From the NCBI GenBank assembly GCA_026120035.1, contig JALRME010000030.1, positions 62,001 to 126,000 of the forward strand: DNA of 64,000 nucleotides, given 5' to 3'. The position numbers and the translations under genes are program-made. Below, one piece after another: positions 1 to 9,589 of this stretch (its first letter is position 1; the number at the start of each line of letters is the position of its first letter). This stretch comes from Coleophoma eucalyptorum (taxonomy: Eukaryota > Ascomycota > Leotiomycetes > Helotiales > Dermateaceae). The notes beneath the pieces are model-generated. The model saw nothing but the letters and a program-made list of their open reading frames with translations. It had not been told where the DNA came from and searched no databases.

Positions 1-653
1 CCAGTGGGGTTCGCCATTGCTCACTGGCGCCTCGATCGAAACGAGCAAGAAACCTGGAAAGATCACCCCGTAGTCGACCTTCATCACAATGGTTATTTCT
101 TCCCACCCAACAGCTCAGGACTGATGAAGATGGGAGTTGGAATGGCAGGCTATGGAAATGAACAAGATGAAAATGGCGTTTCCAAACCATTGAGGTGTCA
201 TGATCGAATCCCCGCTGCTGCTGAGAAGCACATTCGCTGGATTTTGAGCCAGACTGCACCGAACCTAGCCGAGAAGGAATTCTTCGATGTTAAGGTGTGC
301 TGGGATGGCATGACCGCTGATGGGCACTGGCTTATCAGTGCTCATCCTGAGTTGGAGGGATTGTATGTCGCTGCTGGTGGATCAGGGCACGGTTATAAGT
401 TCTGTATGTCTCCCTCCCCTGCAGGATCTTGCGGGTATTATTTGTTTGCAAAGTTCATGTGGCTAATTCCATTGCAGTGCCAATTATCGGACAGTATATT
501 GCCCATTTACTGAATGGGGCTTTAGATGCTGAGTTTGTGGGGAAATGGCGCTGGCGAGAAGGGACCAATGACCCGAGGGATGTCATTCAGGGGCGTCCGA
601 TTGTGGACTTGAGCTTGGCCTTGGGGATTAGGAGTGGGGTTGCTAAGTTGTAA
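1..653 (+). CDS. FAD-dependent amine oxidase (fructosyl-amine/sarcosine oxidase type), 3' part
   Basis: This is the C-terminal part of a flavoprotein of the D-amino-acid-oxidase (DAO) superfamily; the 5' part lies outside the window. Exon 1 runs to 403 and is joined across an intron at 404-477 (GTATGT donor, TTGCAG acceptor). The junction codon TTG gives the motif SGHGYKFLPIIGQYI, typical of fungal fructosyl-amino-acid and sarcosine oxidases near the flavin site. Upstream are W-rich segments such as KVCWDGMTADGHWLI, which in this family contribute to substrate binding. Enzymes of this group oxidise N-substituted amino acids with release of hydrogen peroxide. The exact substrate cannot be read from this fragment. 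The stop is TAA at 651-653. The family call is firm; the substrate class is inference. Confidence 0.85.
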
Positions 654-1924
654 AATAAATTCAATGTCATTTGCATCTTGATTGGAGCTTACAGAACTAC
701 CGAGAATAATATATAACGTGCTAAATTGACTAAGCTATAACTGTCGGATTGCAATGATATATACTCAGCACGTGATCTAGTCACGTGGCTACATTCGTTG
801 ATAGGATATAACACTATTTACGATATACGCACATAGAGAGAATCAACAACCACCTATAATATACTGTATACCCTTTAATTAAAACCCATGATTCTATTAC
901 GAGGTCTGCCTGTTGTAAACGTATACCAACAATAACAAACCGAAGTTTTTACTATTCAATATTTTAGAGGTGAAAAAGGACAATCTCTCTCGAACTAATA
1001 ATTCTAATTATCTAGCGTTTAACATTATAATAAATTGTAAATGAACAGAAAAACAAAAGTAAGTGAGTAGGTAGGCATAGGATATACAGTAAAGCTAATC
1101 TATAAAATGTTGAAATCGATGTCATGTGACTGCGCAACAAAACGCCCTTCTGGCGGTTGAAGGAGGGCTACTTACCTTGCCATCAATGTTAAATTAAGCT
1201 GTTACTAAATGATCTCTATCCCTTGGTCTGCCTTATAAGTTCTCTGTCATAAGATCTTTTGGGAGTTTATCCATCCGATTCAGGGCTGAACCAGGTATAA
1301 TATCTTGCATTGCTGTGGACAAAACGCACTCAGTCCCACGTAGCTGGCAGACGAAATGTATAATAGGCTCTAAGATATAATAATAGTGCGGGGAAAAGAC
1401 GTTGAATTCATATCGAAAACTACTTCAGGACTTTAGTATTTATCTAGTAACTTAATTATATAGTAATTAACAAGTAGGGTAGTAAAGTCGTGAAGGTTAG
1501 GCAGAGGCCAGTTTTGTGAGTGCGGACTTTTTTGTCCACAACGAGCTTGCTTCGATATGCAACATAGCAGATTGGCTGTATCTTGCCACATTCACGTGAT
1601 ACTACGTAATCAAAGCTATCCCAGATGAGGCAACTGCAGACCGAGGCACAAGATACGCGGTTGAGCTTCCCTGATCAATTCCCCCATCCTTCAGTTGCTG
1701 CTGCATCTCTCATACGTCCTGCGACCCTCTCAACCTCCTCGAATTGCTTATCATCATGTGCCGTTCATGCGTCCCATTGCAGCATGTAGGTGGGACTGCA
1801 TTGGACCGTTGGCTCGCCCTATGAATATGTTCTTTAGCAGCCGACGACCACGGAATCATCAATGATCTGAGTAACATCTGCGAGTTCGTCTACACGTACG
1901 AATAGTCAAGTAAAGACAGTTGGA
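654..1924. other. Intergenic, AT-rich, no gene seen
   Basis: I see no open frame longer than about 60 codons and no family resemblance here. The DNA is AT-rich with many TA/TTAATTA runs. The only ordered element is the CACGTGA...TCACGTG inverted pair listed separately. The last 200 bases should hold the promoter of the dioxygenase gene starting at 1925. Confidence 0.6.
769..787. promoter_or_regulatory. Inverted pair of CACGTGA boxes
   Basis: CACGTGA and TCACGTG face each other across a 5-base spacer (TCTAG), a 19-base dyad. CACGTG is the classic E-box bound by bHLH proteins, and CACGTGA is the version bound by Cbf1- and SREBP-like fungal factors. It lies about 120 bases past the flavoprotein stop and 1.1 kb before the next start, so the target gene is unclear. 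Function is inferred from the motif only. Confidence 0.35.
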
Positions 1925-2815
1925 ATGTCTTCCGCGACTAGCAGTGCACCTGCTGATGAGATAACTTCCATAACCCTCTCTCCCGAAGAGCTGGCGTCGA
2001 AGACATTAACGTCCCGCACTCTCCAGCATGCACTTGAAGCCCTCCATCGCGACGGTGTCGTTGTGCTCGCAAATGCAATCGACACTGCACACCTCGATTG
2101 CCTCAATGCACGCATGGTACCCGAAGCCAAAACACTCTTTGCCCAAGAAGCAACACACCATAACTTTGGGTTAGGCACTGGGAACATCCAGCAAGATGCC
2201 GTTGTTGACAAGGACTACATCTTTGACGATGTGATCGCCAATCCCTTCGCCATCGCTGTTACGGAATGTATGCTGGGCCCTGAACCCATGCTGCGGTTTC
2301 AGTCGAGTAATACTGCGTTCAAGGCGGAGAGGAGGCAGCCTGTACATGTGGATGTACATTTTGATTTCCCACCCTTGCCCTTCGGTATATGCGTCAACAT
2401 CAACCTTGTAGACGTGGCACCTTCGAATGGAAGCACGGAGATGTGGTTAGGCTCGCATCTGATCCCCGCACACAAATACTCTAAGACATCCGGGTCTATC
2501 ATCCCAACCGACGTCTTGGACGAGCGAAGGAAAATAAGCCCACCGATCCAACCGATACTACCAAAAGGGGCTTTGATCCTGAGGGATCTGAGATTGTGGC
2601 ATGCAGGGATGCCCAATATGACAGAGGAACCGAGGGTGATGCTCGTTACGATCCATTTCCCGCAGTGGTATCGGACTAAGCAAACCATCTTATTGCCCGA
2701 GAGCGTGAAAGGCAAGGTCAACTGGGGGAATCTGGTGCCGTGCGTGGACTGGGTTAGTGATGGTTATGATTATTTAAAGGGAGGGCACGATCATGATTTT
2801 GATTTGCTGCCGTAG
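1925..2815 (+). CDS. Phytanoyl-CoA dioxygenase (PhyH) family protein
   Basis: A single-exon gene of 296 aa, the usual length for fungal PhyH-type Fe(II)/2-oxoglutarate dioxygenases. The iron facial triad is visible: H-x-D in PVHVDVHFDF near residues 139-146, and a distal His in LRLWHAGMPN near residue 229, followed by Arg in EEPRVML, which would bind 2-oxoglutarate. No signal peptide or membrane segment is seen, so a cytosolic or peroxisomal enzyme is expected. Members hydroxylate alkyl chains, alkaloids or polyketide/terpenoid intermediates. It stands alone, with more than 1 kb of empty DNA on each side, and the biosynthetic cluster begins 7 kb downstream, so linkage to that pathway is not supported. 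The ATG at 1925 is the first in frame. Confidence 0.88.
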   Translation: MSSATSSAPADEITSITLSPEELASKTLTSRTLQHALEALHRDGVVVLANAIDTAHLDCLNARMVPEAKTLFAQEATHHNFGLGTGNIQQDAVVDKDYIFDDVIANPFAIAVTECMLGPEPMLRFQSSNTAFKAERRQPVHVDVHFDFPPLPFGICVNINLVDVAPSNGSTEMWLGSHLIPAHKYSKTSGSIIPTDVLDERRKISPPIQPILPKGALILRDLRLWHAGMPNMTEEPRVMLVTIHFPQWYRTKQTILLPESVKGKVNWGNLVPCVDWVSDGYDYLKGGHDHDFDLLP

Positions 2816-4208
2816 TAAGTCAGTCTCGAAGGCAATGACACCACTAATCGAAGTCTATTGTATATAACAGCTTGGTATTTGACCGTTGCATCTCAAAAAT
2901 ATTGTTTTATTCGCAGAACTTGACCAGAAACCTGGATCGAATCAGACTCCCCATGTTATCAAATATGCCCAGCCAATTTCAATCTGAATTAGTTCTGAAG
3001 ATCCTCTTCTAGTTGGAAATCTTGCTAGCACTAACAAATCCTGTGTCCCAAAGAGCAGGAGCCTTGTTTGAACAGAACCTATTCTTTGATGAGACCGGTG
3101 TGAAGACTCCCACGAAGAGCATTACATCAGTATTCGTGCACGGCTAGTGAAAAAATATGGCAGCGAAGTCCTTGCAGATACAATAAGTGAAACTTAAGGA
3201 GATCGGATAGAGTTCGGTAGCGTGAGACTGTCATAGCCATCATATTGCTCTACTGGTTTCTCGCTGGCCATGAATGTAACAATGGCATTGAGGTAGACTA
3301 GCAACTGTCTCGTGACAGCTTTGTAGAGCATTATAGCTTATTGAACCTCTCCTGCCGTGTGGCTGCTTAGCATTGGCAATTCAGTGAGAGGCTGCGGGGT
3401 GAATAAATAATATAACCCGCCCCCGCCGCTTTCGACGGACATTCGTCAGACAAAACTGTTTGGGACAATCGATTGTTAGTAAGATATTACATGCGCATGG
3501 ATAGGTTTCGGCCGTTGTTTTACAGTATGTAAGGTTTGAAGATAGGAGAAGAATTATCGCACTCGTCATCGACTCTCACTTAACCTGGCATCGTATATCA
3601 GGCATACCTACAACTACAACGTGTATTTCATCAAAGCCAGGATTTAAAATTAAGCATAATAGTATGTCAATCTTTTTGCCAACTTTTTTGCTGATCACTT
3701 GATTTCACTTCACTTCGACCCAGGAATTCATTTGTCGAGGCCTCGTGTTTTCGCTTGGCTGTTTTCGTCATTTATGGGGAAAGCTGCTGTTTTCAGCAGA
3801 AGCACATTCCTGGATACTGTTCTCGTCGTTTAACTTTATTCTTGCCACAAACGCTCAGGATAAGGTTGCTGCATTTGCCGCAAGTAGTAATACCGCCACC
3901 TACATTTTTGTATTGATAAACGTTTGAATTCATAGTGCTGATCTGGCCCCAATTGGATTGAAAAGAGCCAATTGTACTGCCGAACGCTTGGGGTATCATG
4001 ACTAGACAAGACCAGTCTTGACTAGTGCTATGTTTGAACGATATTGCCTTCATCTATGATTCAAACTTAAATACTCAGCTGTACTAAATAACAACCACCT
4101 GTACCGAGTCATCTCTCATTTATGACATCAAAAGTATAGGCTTTGAAATCTCGACATCTGTGTCTGCGTCGTAAAGCTTCCCCTCTCGAAATTCTCAATG
4201 CTAAGGTA
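2816..4208. other. Intergenic with a possible F-box relic, otherwise nothing clear
   Basis: Apart from the F-box-like relic at 2953-3147 I see only short unrelated open frames (for example an 86-codon frame on the minus strand at 3793-4053 with several Cys near its end). None shows a family motif, splice pattern or signal peptide I can defend. Confidence 0.5.
2953..3147 (+). pseudogene. Possible F-box protein relic with an in-frame stop
   Basis: Reading from the ATG at 2953 gives a start resembling a fungal F-box (QFQSELVLKILF), then a TAG stop at 3010-3012, then LEILLALTNPVSQRAGALFEQ in the same frame up to a stop at 3145-3147. F-boxes of fungi commonly read LP.ELVLKILSYLE followed by hydrophobic and SLVS-like positions, so the fit holds on both sides of the stop. 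The piece is only 65 codons and nothing recognisable continues it. It may be a decayed gene fragment or a coincidence. Confidence 0.25.
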
Positions 4209-4307
4209 ATGAAGGCTCAGATGTCGTCAAAAGTTGGTCTAATAGATACACATGTGGATCAGGTATGTCGTAGAAACATTGGAATTCCGGCATAGATACT
4301 AATAGTC

Positions 4308-6279
4308 TTGGAAACAAAAAAGAATAAAGAGTCCTCAATAAGATCGCGAAGCGTTCGAGGAGCGATCAGGAAGTTATTCAGGAATTCAACCCACGATGGC
4401 GAAGGATACAAGAGAGGGCAGGAGCGTTCCACCTCCCCGTATACATCTCGGAGCTCAACCCCGAAGATAGACCCCAGAACGTCGTCGCGAGATGGAGAGA
4501 GTAATTCTATGCACTCAAAATCCCACCAGTTGGATGAGACAATGTCGGAAGGAAGAGCAGAAAGTATCCACCTAAAACCAGTATATGAGTCCTCAATACC
4601 AGCAGCAGTAGATGTCGAGCCAACATTACCCGGCCAGGAGCCAACCACGCCGCCTCTGACCCCACAACTTCTACCAATATCGCCACTAGAGAACAGAACA
4701 CAGTCCATAGCCAATAAGCCATTGCAAGTAGATGAAAATTTGAACCTTGGGAACGCCACGCAATGGCAAGCACCGACAACAAATCCTCCAACTACCCCCC
4801 TTCCAACTCCTCCGAGGAAGAAGAAGAAGAAGAAGGCTCCAACAGCTCTCAATCTTAATCCCAACTCGATTGCACATCCTAAATTCCTAAATGATCCATA
4901 TTTATATCTGCAACAACCGATGACTCCACCACCAACAGGTGCTCTCCCGCCATTGCCACCTAAGAAAAAGGCCCTTACGGTCAGAGCCTCAAGAGCCTCG
5001 ACAGTCTCAACACTATTAGAGTTGGGCTTTCTTCAAGATCCCACAGTGTTGCCAGCAGATCAACAGGGAGCCGAGCCTTCACGCCCTTCTTCGAAAAAAA
5101 GCACTCCATTGCCTCTTGATAGCAACAATTCAGTACCAGGACCCGGGATCGACGAACAGCTGACACTGGAAAAACTGCAGCTGGAGCAAACTGAGGCTCC
5201 TCCAGCTGACACACTCCCTACTCTGCCAATGATAAAAAATCAGGAACTTAATACGGATGTCAGCCAGCCAACACCCGCTATGTCTGAGTCCAGCAGTTTG
5301 GCAGATAATGAGGGTTTGCAGCAAGATCCTCAGCAGCTCCTTGCGCACCACGGGTCCGAGAAAGCCTCGCTAGACATCCCAGAGACTATAAAGGAGGTAC
5401 CTCGAGTGTCGAAGCGTGAGGTCCATTTTAGGAAGCCGACCATTGTTTTGGCCCCTGGATGCTTCGCCCTTCAAACTATGTATGAGTCCATCATTTCGGG
5501 ACTTCGTGCTCACGACTATGCTGTTGAATACGCGGCTATTCCCTCTATATTACCGTTGGATATTTCGCCACGGCCTGCTGCAGCAACACTGGAAGATGAT
5601 GTTTCTTGTATTCGTACTATAGCAACGCGCCTTGCGGATGACGGTAAAGACGTACTCTTAGTGGGGCATGGCTATGGTGCATTTCCCGCGAATGAAGCCT
5701 GTCAATCTTTGACCAAACTTGATAGGACAGCACGAGGCAAACGAGGTGGAGTGATAGGAATTATGCACATCACGGGTTTTGTACCTTCACTAGGACAAAG
5801 TTTGGCGGAGTTGGTCTCGGAAATCAAAAGGACTGCTGAGGAAGATAGTACCATGTCACTTGATGTACACGATCATCCCTCCCCCATAAGAATAACTGTT
5901 CATTCTAACTCATATCTAGGGTTCTGATTATTTCACGGCAAATATTGAGACGTGTGTACCACTAATAGTCCACGGCTCCTCGCAAGAAGAGGGGCACGAC
6001 ATGCTCAAAAAGGGATTTGGATATCAATCCCTTCAGATTTTTGGCACCAAAGCTACCTTCGCGGCATGGCAAGAGTTGCCTGTATCTTACGTCCACTGCT
6101 TGAATGATGGAATCAATCCCTATCTGTTTCAGAAAATACAGGTGGAGAGGATGCAGAGGGATGCCAGGAGGGAGATTAAACTATATCAGTGTGAAGCAGC
6201 ACACCATCCAAATCTTACCGAACCGGAAAAGATAGCTCGTATTATTAGGACTGTCGCAGGAGAGTCAGATATAACATAA
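4308..6279 (+). CDS. Disordered protein with C-terminal alpha/beta-hydrolase fold lacking the Ser nucleophile
   Basis: Two exons, intron 5865-5919 (GTACAC donor, branch TCTAAC, acceptor CTAG), joined in phase; about 638 aa. The first ~360 residues are Pro/Ser/Thr-rich with a Lys run and PPPTGALPPLPPKKK-like stretches, expected to be disordered. The rest is an alpha/beta-hydrolase: KPTIVLAPG (strand and oxyanion region), the elbow DVLLVGHGYGAFP, an acid in CLNDGINP and a His in AAHHPNLTEPE. Relatives have G/A-H-S-Y-G-G at the elbow; here the nucleophile is Gly, so normal hydrolysis is not expected and a binding role is more likely. The frame opens at 4308 with TTG, not ATG: either a short 5' exon is missing (ATG at 4209 with a GTATGT donor at 4263 is a candidate, but I found no well-placed acceptor) or translation starts at ATG 4509. 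Confidence 0.7.
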
Positions 6280-7137
6280 GATAAAAAGACGGACAGTGTC
6301 ATTGTTGAACTCTAAATACCAAGAGAATTATTATGGATTGGATAACGTAATGAAACATGCTTGATAACGAACAGTCTATCACCGTAAATCTCTGGCTAAG
6401 AAAGAAATGAACTGGGGTGAGCTACATAAATTTTGGAGCCCAATTTATATGTTTTTGATTGAATATCTCTTAATAGCTCCTAATGCCGATGTACTATCCA
6501 TAACAGTATTTTATTTGGTAACAAATCTATACCAATAATCTTAATCGATTCCTGCCAAGGTTGGTTTTGATTCAAGCTTAACCAGGTTTGAAGGAAGTGT
6601 TATCCCGCCACAAGGAAATATTTAACTACATTATTGACGCGCCAAAAGACTTTGCTGTATTCGTGGTCCTTAGTCTGAGTTATTTGGAAGACGGTGGAGT
6701 TTAGCCTCTGTGAAGAAAGAGGGAGTTTTACCTGAGAGCAGAATGCAGTAATAATCAGGGAAGGAAACAGGAAAGTCATGATTCCGATTTAACTACACGT
6801 ATATAACTACCAGTGCTATATATAACAAAGCTAATATCATTTCTTCGTAATATTTCGTAATGTACTCTTGTTACTACCAGTAGCCAATGCATTTGATCTC
6901 TCCATTTGCGTGCCTAAAAGGTTGGCCATTCATTCCACGTCATAAAACCAAACCTCAGAGAATTACGTAAAGATTACTCTTCAACTGGCGCTCGTTGCAC
7001 TCACTACTGAGAACCCCATAGACGTAGCTTAGTATTCTAAGCAGACCAAATATGTTTGACGACCATATTGGTCAAATCTTGACGCTGTTGAAGACCTGAA
7101 TAACAGGTTCTAAATTTCCAGCCCATGAAACCTCCTA
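6280..7137. other. Intergenic, convergent genes, no gene seen
   Basis: AT-rich DNA between two convergent genes. I find no open frame of note, no RNA gene and no repeat. Confidence 0.6.
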
Positions 7138-8552
7138 TCACGACGCCTCTGAAAAAGGGCGAGAGTATATCTTCTCCGGGGCTATTGGTTGCCACGTCGT
7201 CTCTGGAGGTGACATAATCGAAGGCGCTGTGAAGGATGATGATAGTGTTCTGCTAAGATCGCTATACCTTCCGCTATCTGAATACACATCTGCCTCCTTA
7301 TAATCACCCGTTGAAAAGAGTGTGCGCTGACTCTCGGGCTTGGTAGGAGAAATACAAATGCGCTCTGAGCGGCGTTGGTTGTCCAGATCAAGACGTTCGA
7401 GGTCGATATTTACAGGGCATGATGATCGAACAGTATCATTGGAGTTTTCTGTGGAGCCTGGCGAAGCAAGTTTTGGCGGAGCCGAAGATTTACTTGCGCG
7501 GGAGAAGGCTTTGATCCCCATCAATCCTGGCGTGTAATGCAGAAAGAAAGGTCTTGTGGGCGGAATCGAGGCACATATCTGTTTGAGAAGTTAATATTGG
7601 TACAAGTAAAATGTAATATCTACAGCTGGGACTTACTATACCAATATTCAGCTCTACCAGGCTAGATATCCAGACCGGGAACGAAGCCCAGGGTATATCG
7701 TATGAAGTTGAGAAGAGATAAGTATAGACAGTCCGAGCAGCACCTGCAAAGCAGACCAGAAATCCAACACAGAAAAGAACGATCGCCATCATCCTCTGGC
7801 GATACTCCAGTTTCAGCTGATATACCGTAGGGATCGGAAGAACGACGACCATGAAATCAGTGGCAGTATTGATAACGCCTGCCACAAGGAGATTTGCAGG
7901 CCGACTGATGCATTGTGGTTGAGGATCAACACTCAAAGTCCAGTAGTCTTGAGCAGGTCTGGTGGTTGGTTAACATTTCGCAATACTCAATATCCGAATC
8001 TTGATTTACCTGCACTGAAAGCTTGTTACGAAGCAGAAGATGGCACTCTGAACGACGCACAAGACCATAACCCACTTCACTGCTCCCATCATAAACAGGT
8101 TACTCACTGACATGATCCGGCGTATCATTGCCAACATCGATAACTTTGTAAGCGTACACGCCGCAGAGAAGATTACTTGTGAAACAACTTCAATCTTCAA
8201 TCCGATAATAAGATAACGTGTCTCCATGTCCCAAATATGGCGGTTTTCTTGGAAGGCCAATTGGCCCAACAGACTCGCAATCATGAAGCCTGCGGTCGGA
8301 AACTAGAATTATTAGAATCGCGTGCGCGCATAGGTTGGGAGTAATACTTACCATGGCAGCCAGAATAAGAGCATCATCGAGGCCAAAGCTCTTTGAAATT
8401 CGGAGTCGTGTATAAGTTCGAAGTCCAACAACACACGCCAGTATCGGAAAGAAGATCAAATTCACGATTGTATTTGCAGGGCCTCTTGTGACTGGATCAA
8501 CATAATTCGCAGTTGGCCAAGTCTCCATGACAGCCAATGGTGGGATCTGCAT
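7138..8552 (-). CDS. Fungal rhodopsin-domain integral membrane protein (PTH11-like seven-helix class)
   Basis: Four exons: 8552-8352, 8302-8010, 7958-7637 and 7578-7138; introns of 49, 51 and 58 bases with GTAAGT, GTAAAT and GTAAGT donors. All junctions stay in frame and give 418 aa. Hydrophobic helices fill roughly residues 20-310, including LRTYTRLRISKSFGLDDALI, a segment diagnostic of the fungal rhodopsin-domain family, then FQCRPAQDYW and ELNIGIICASIPPTRPFF near helix seven. The last ~110 residues are hydrophilic and Ser-rich, probably a cytoplasmic tail open to phosphorylation. Relatives include PTH11-type receptors and membrane proteins near secondary-metabolite clusters. The codon at 8558 is GTG, so I start at the ATG at 8552. 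Any ligand is unknown. Confidence 0.85.
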
Positions 8553-9589
8553 CTTCACTGGGCATACACTTGATTCAAAGCAGTGTTGCTTCTAGTTGCA
8601 AACTGGTAGAAATACTCAGCAGTTCAGTCTGGCGCCCAAAGATCTTCTGCTTCCATAGCGTGATGGGTTGCGGAGAGTTTAGTCTCATCTTTATACCAGT
8701 GCACCTGGACTGGAAGGGGGGCCTGGACTGGCAACGATCCGAGGCAGAATGTGGATGCCGAGCTGCACATAATGGCAAAAGAAACGAAGGGCTATCTTAT
8801 CGCTGATTGGGAACGAGTTGCTTATTTTTTGCATCTGATGAAATGGCATGCGTCTTTCAGGCAAATCTCTCGCACCGCTGTGCATAAATTTGATAGGTGC
8901 AGGAGGGGGGTCCTCTCCCATCTCCCCGAACAAATCACAGCCTGCCCTCGTCGCTTAATTTGAATCAAAGCGAGAACTACCAGGGGGGATCGGACGCCGT
9001 TGAGCACCAAAAAGTGACAGTCAGGTCTTGTCGGACGAGGGTAATAAATCGGCCACAGCCGTTTTCATCTGCCCGAGCCGCTTCTCGATAACACGATAGA
9101 TTGATCTGCTACTTTTTGCTTTTCGTAAAATTCTTCCCGGCCTATGATCTCGTCTTCCTTGTTCCCCACGAGTTCTGTGGGCACGGGAGGGGTGTGTCCG
9201 CGACGGCAAACAGGGTCGAGGATTTGGAAGAATCCTGCGCATACGGGAAATGACAACCACGTTTTGAAGCACAGTTCCCGCGAGTGACGAACGATGAATG
9301 ACGGAATGGCTGGGAAAAGAACCATAGGCCTGTCGAAAGGCAGCCACTAGGATTTTTACGCGTTGTAGAAGTCGTTGCTTCTGCCTTTGAAATTGGCAAG
9401 CTCAGACGCATCGTGAAGGAGACCGTCGTCAGCAAAACAAGCTTCACGCTGGGTGTCCATGGACGGGTCGAACCCTTGGGGGCCATGACAGAATGTTGTG
9501 AAAATAAGTGAAGGAGAGTAATACAACTCAGATGAGAAGGAATTGTAGTTTTGTGCCACATATATAATTAATCTCAATTATCACAAATT
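8553..9589. other. Promoter of the rhodopsin-domain gene plus unassigned minus-strand frames
   Basis: The first part should hold the upstream region of the membrane-protein gene. Between about 9065 and 9577 the minus strand carries three overlapping open frames (to 139 codons) that I cannot assign. They lie directly downstream of the PKS stop at 9590. No domain motif is visible and no splice model links them to the PKS. GC content is higher here than in neighbouring spacers, which favours former or real coding DNA. Confidence 0.4.

Noticed and set aside
3793..4053. 86-codon minus-strand frame ending in several Cys, resembling a small secreted protein
   Set aside because: No signal peptide and no regular Cys spacing; probably chance in AT-rich DNA.
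4815..4838. AAG repeat as a microsatellite
   Set aside because: It encodes the Lys run of the disordered N-terminal region and stays in frame, so it belongs to that gene.
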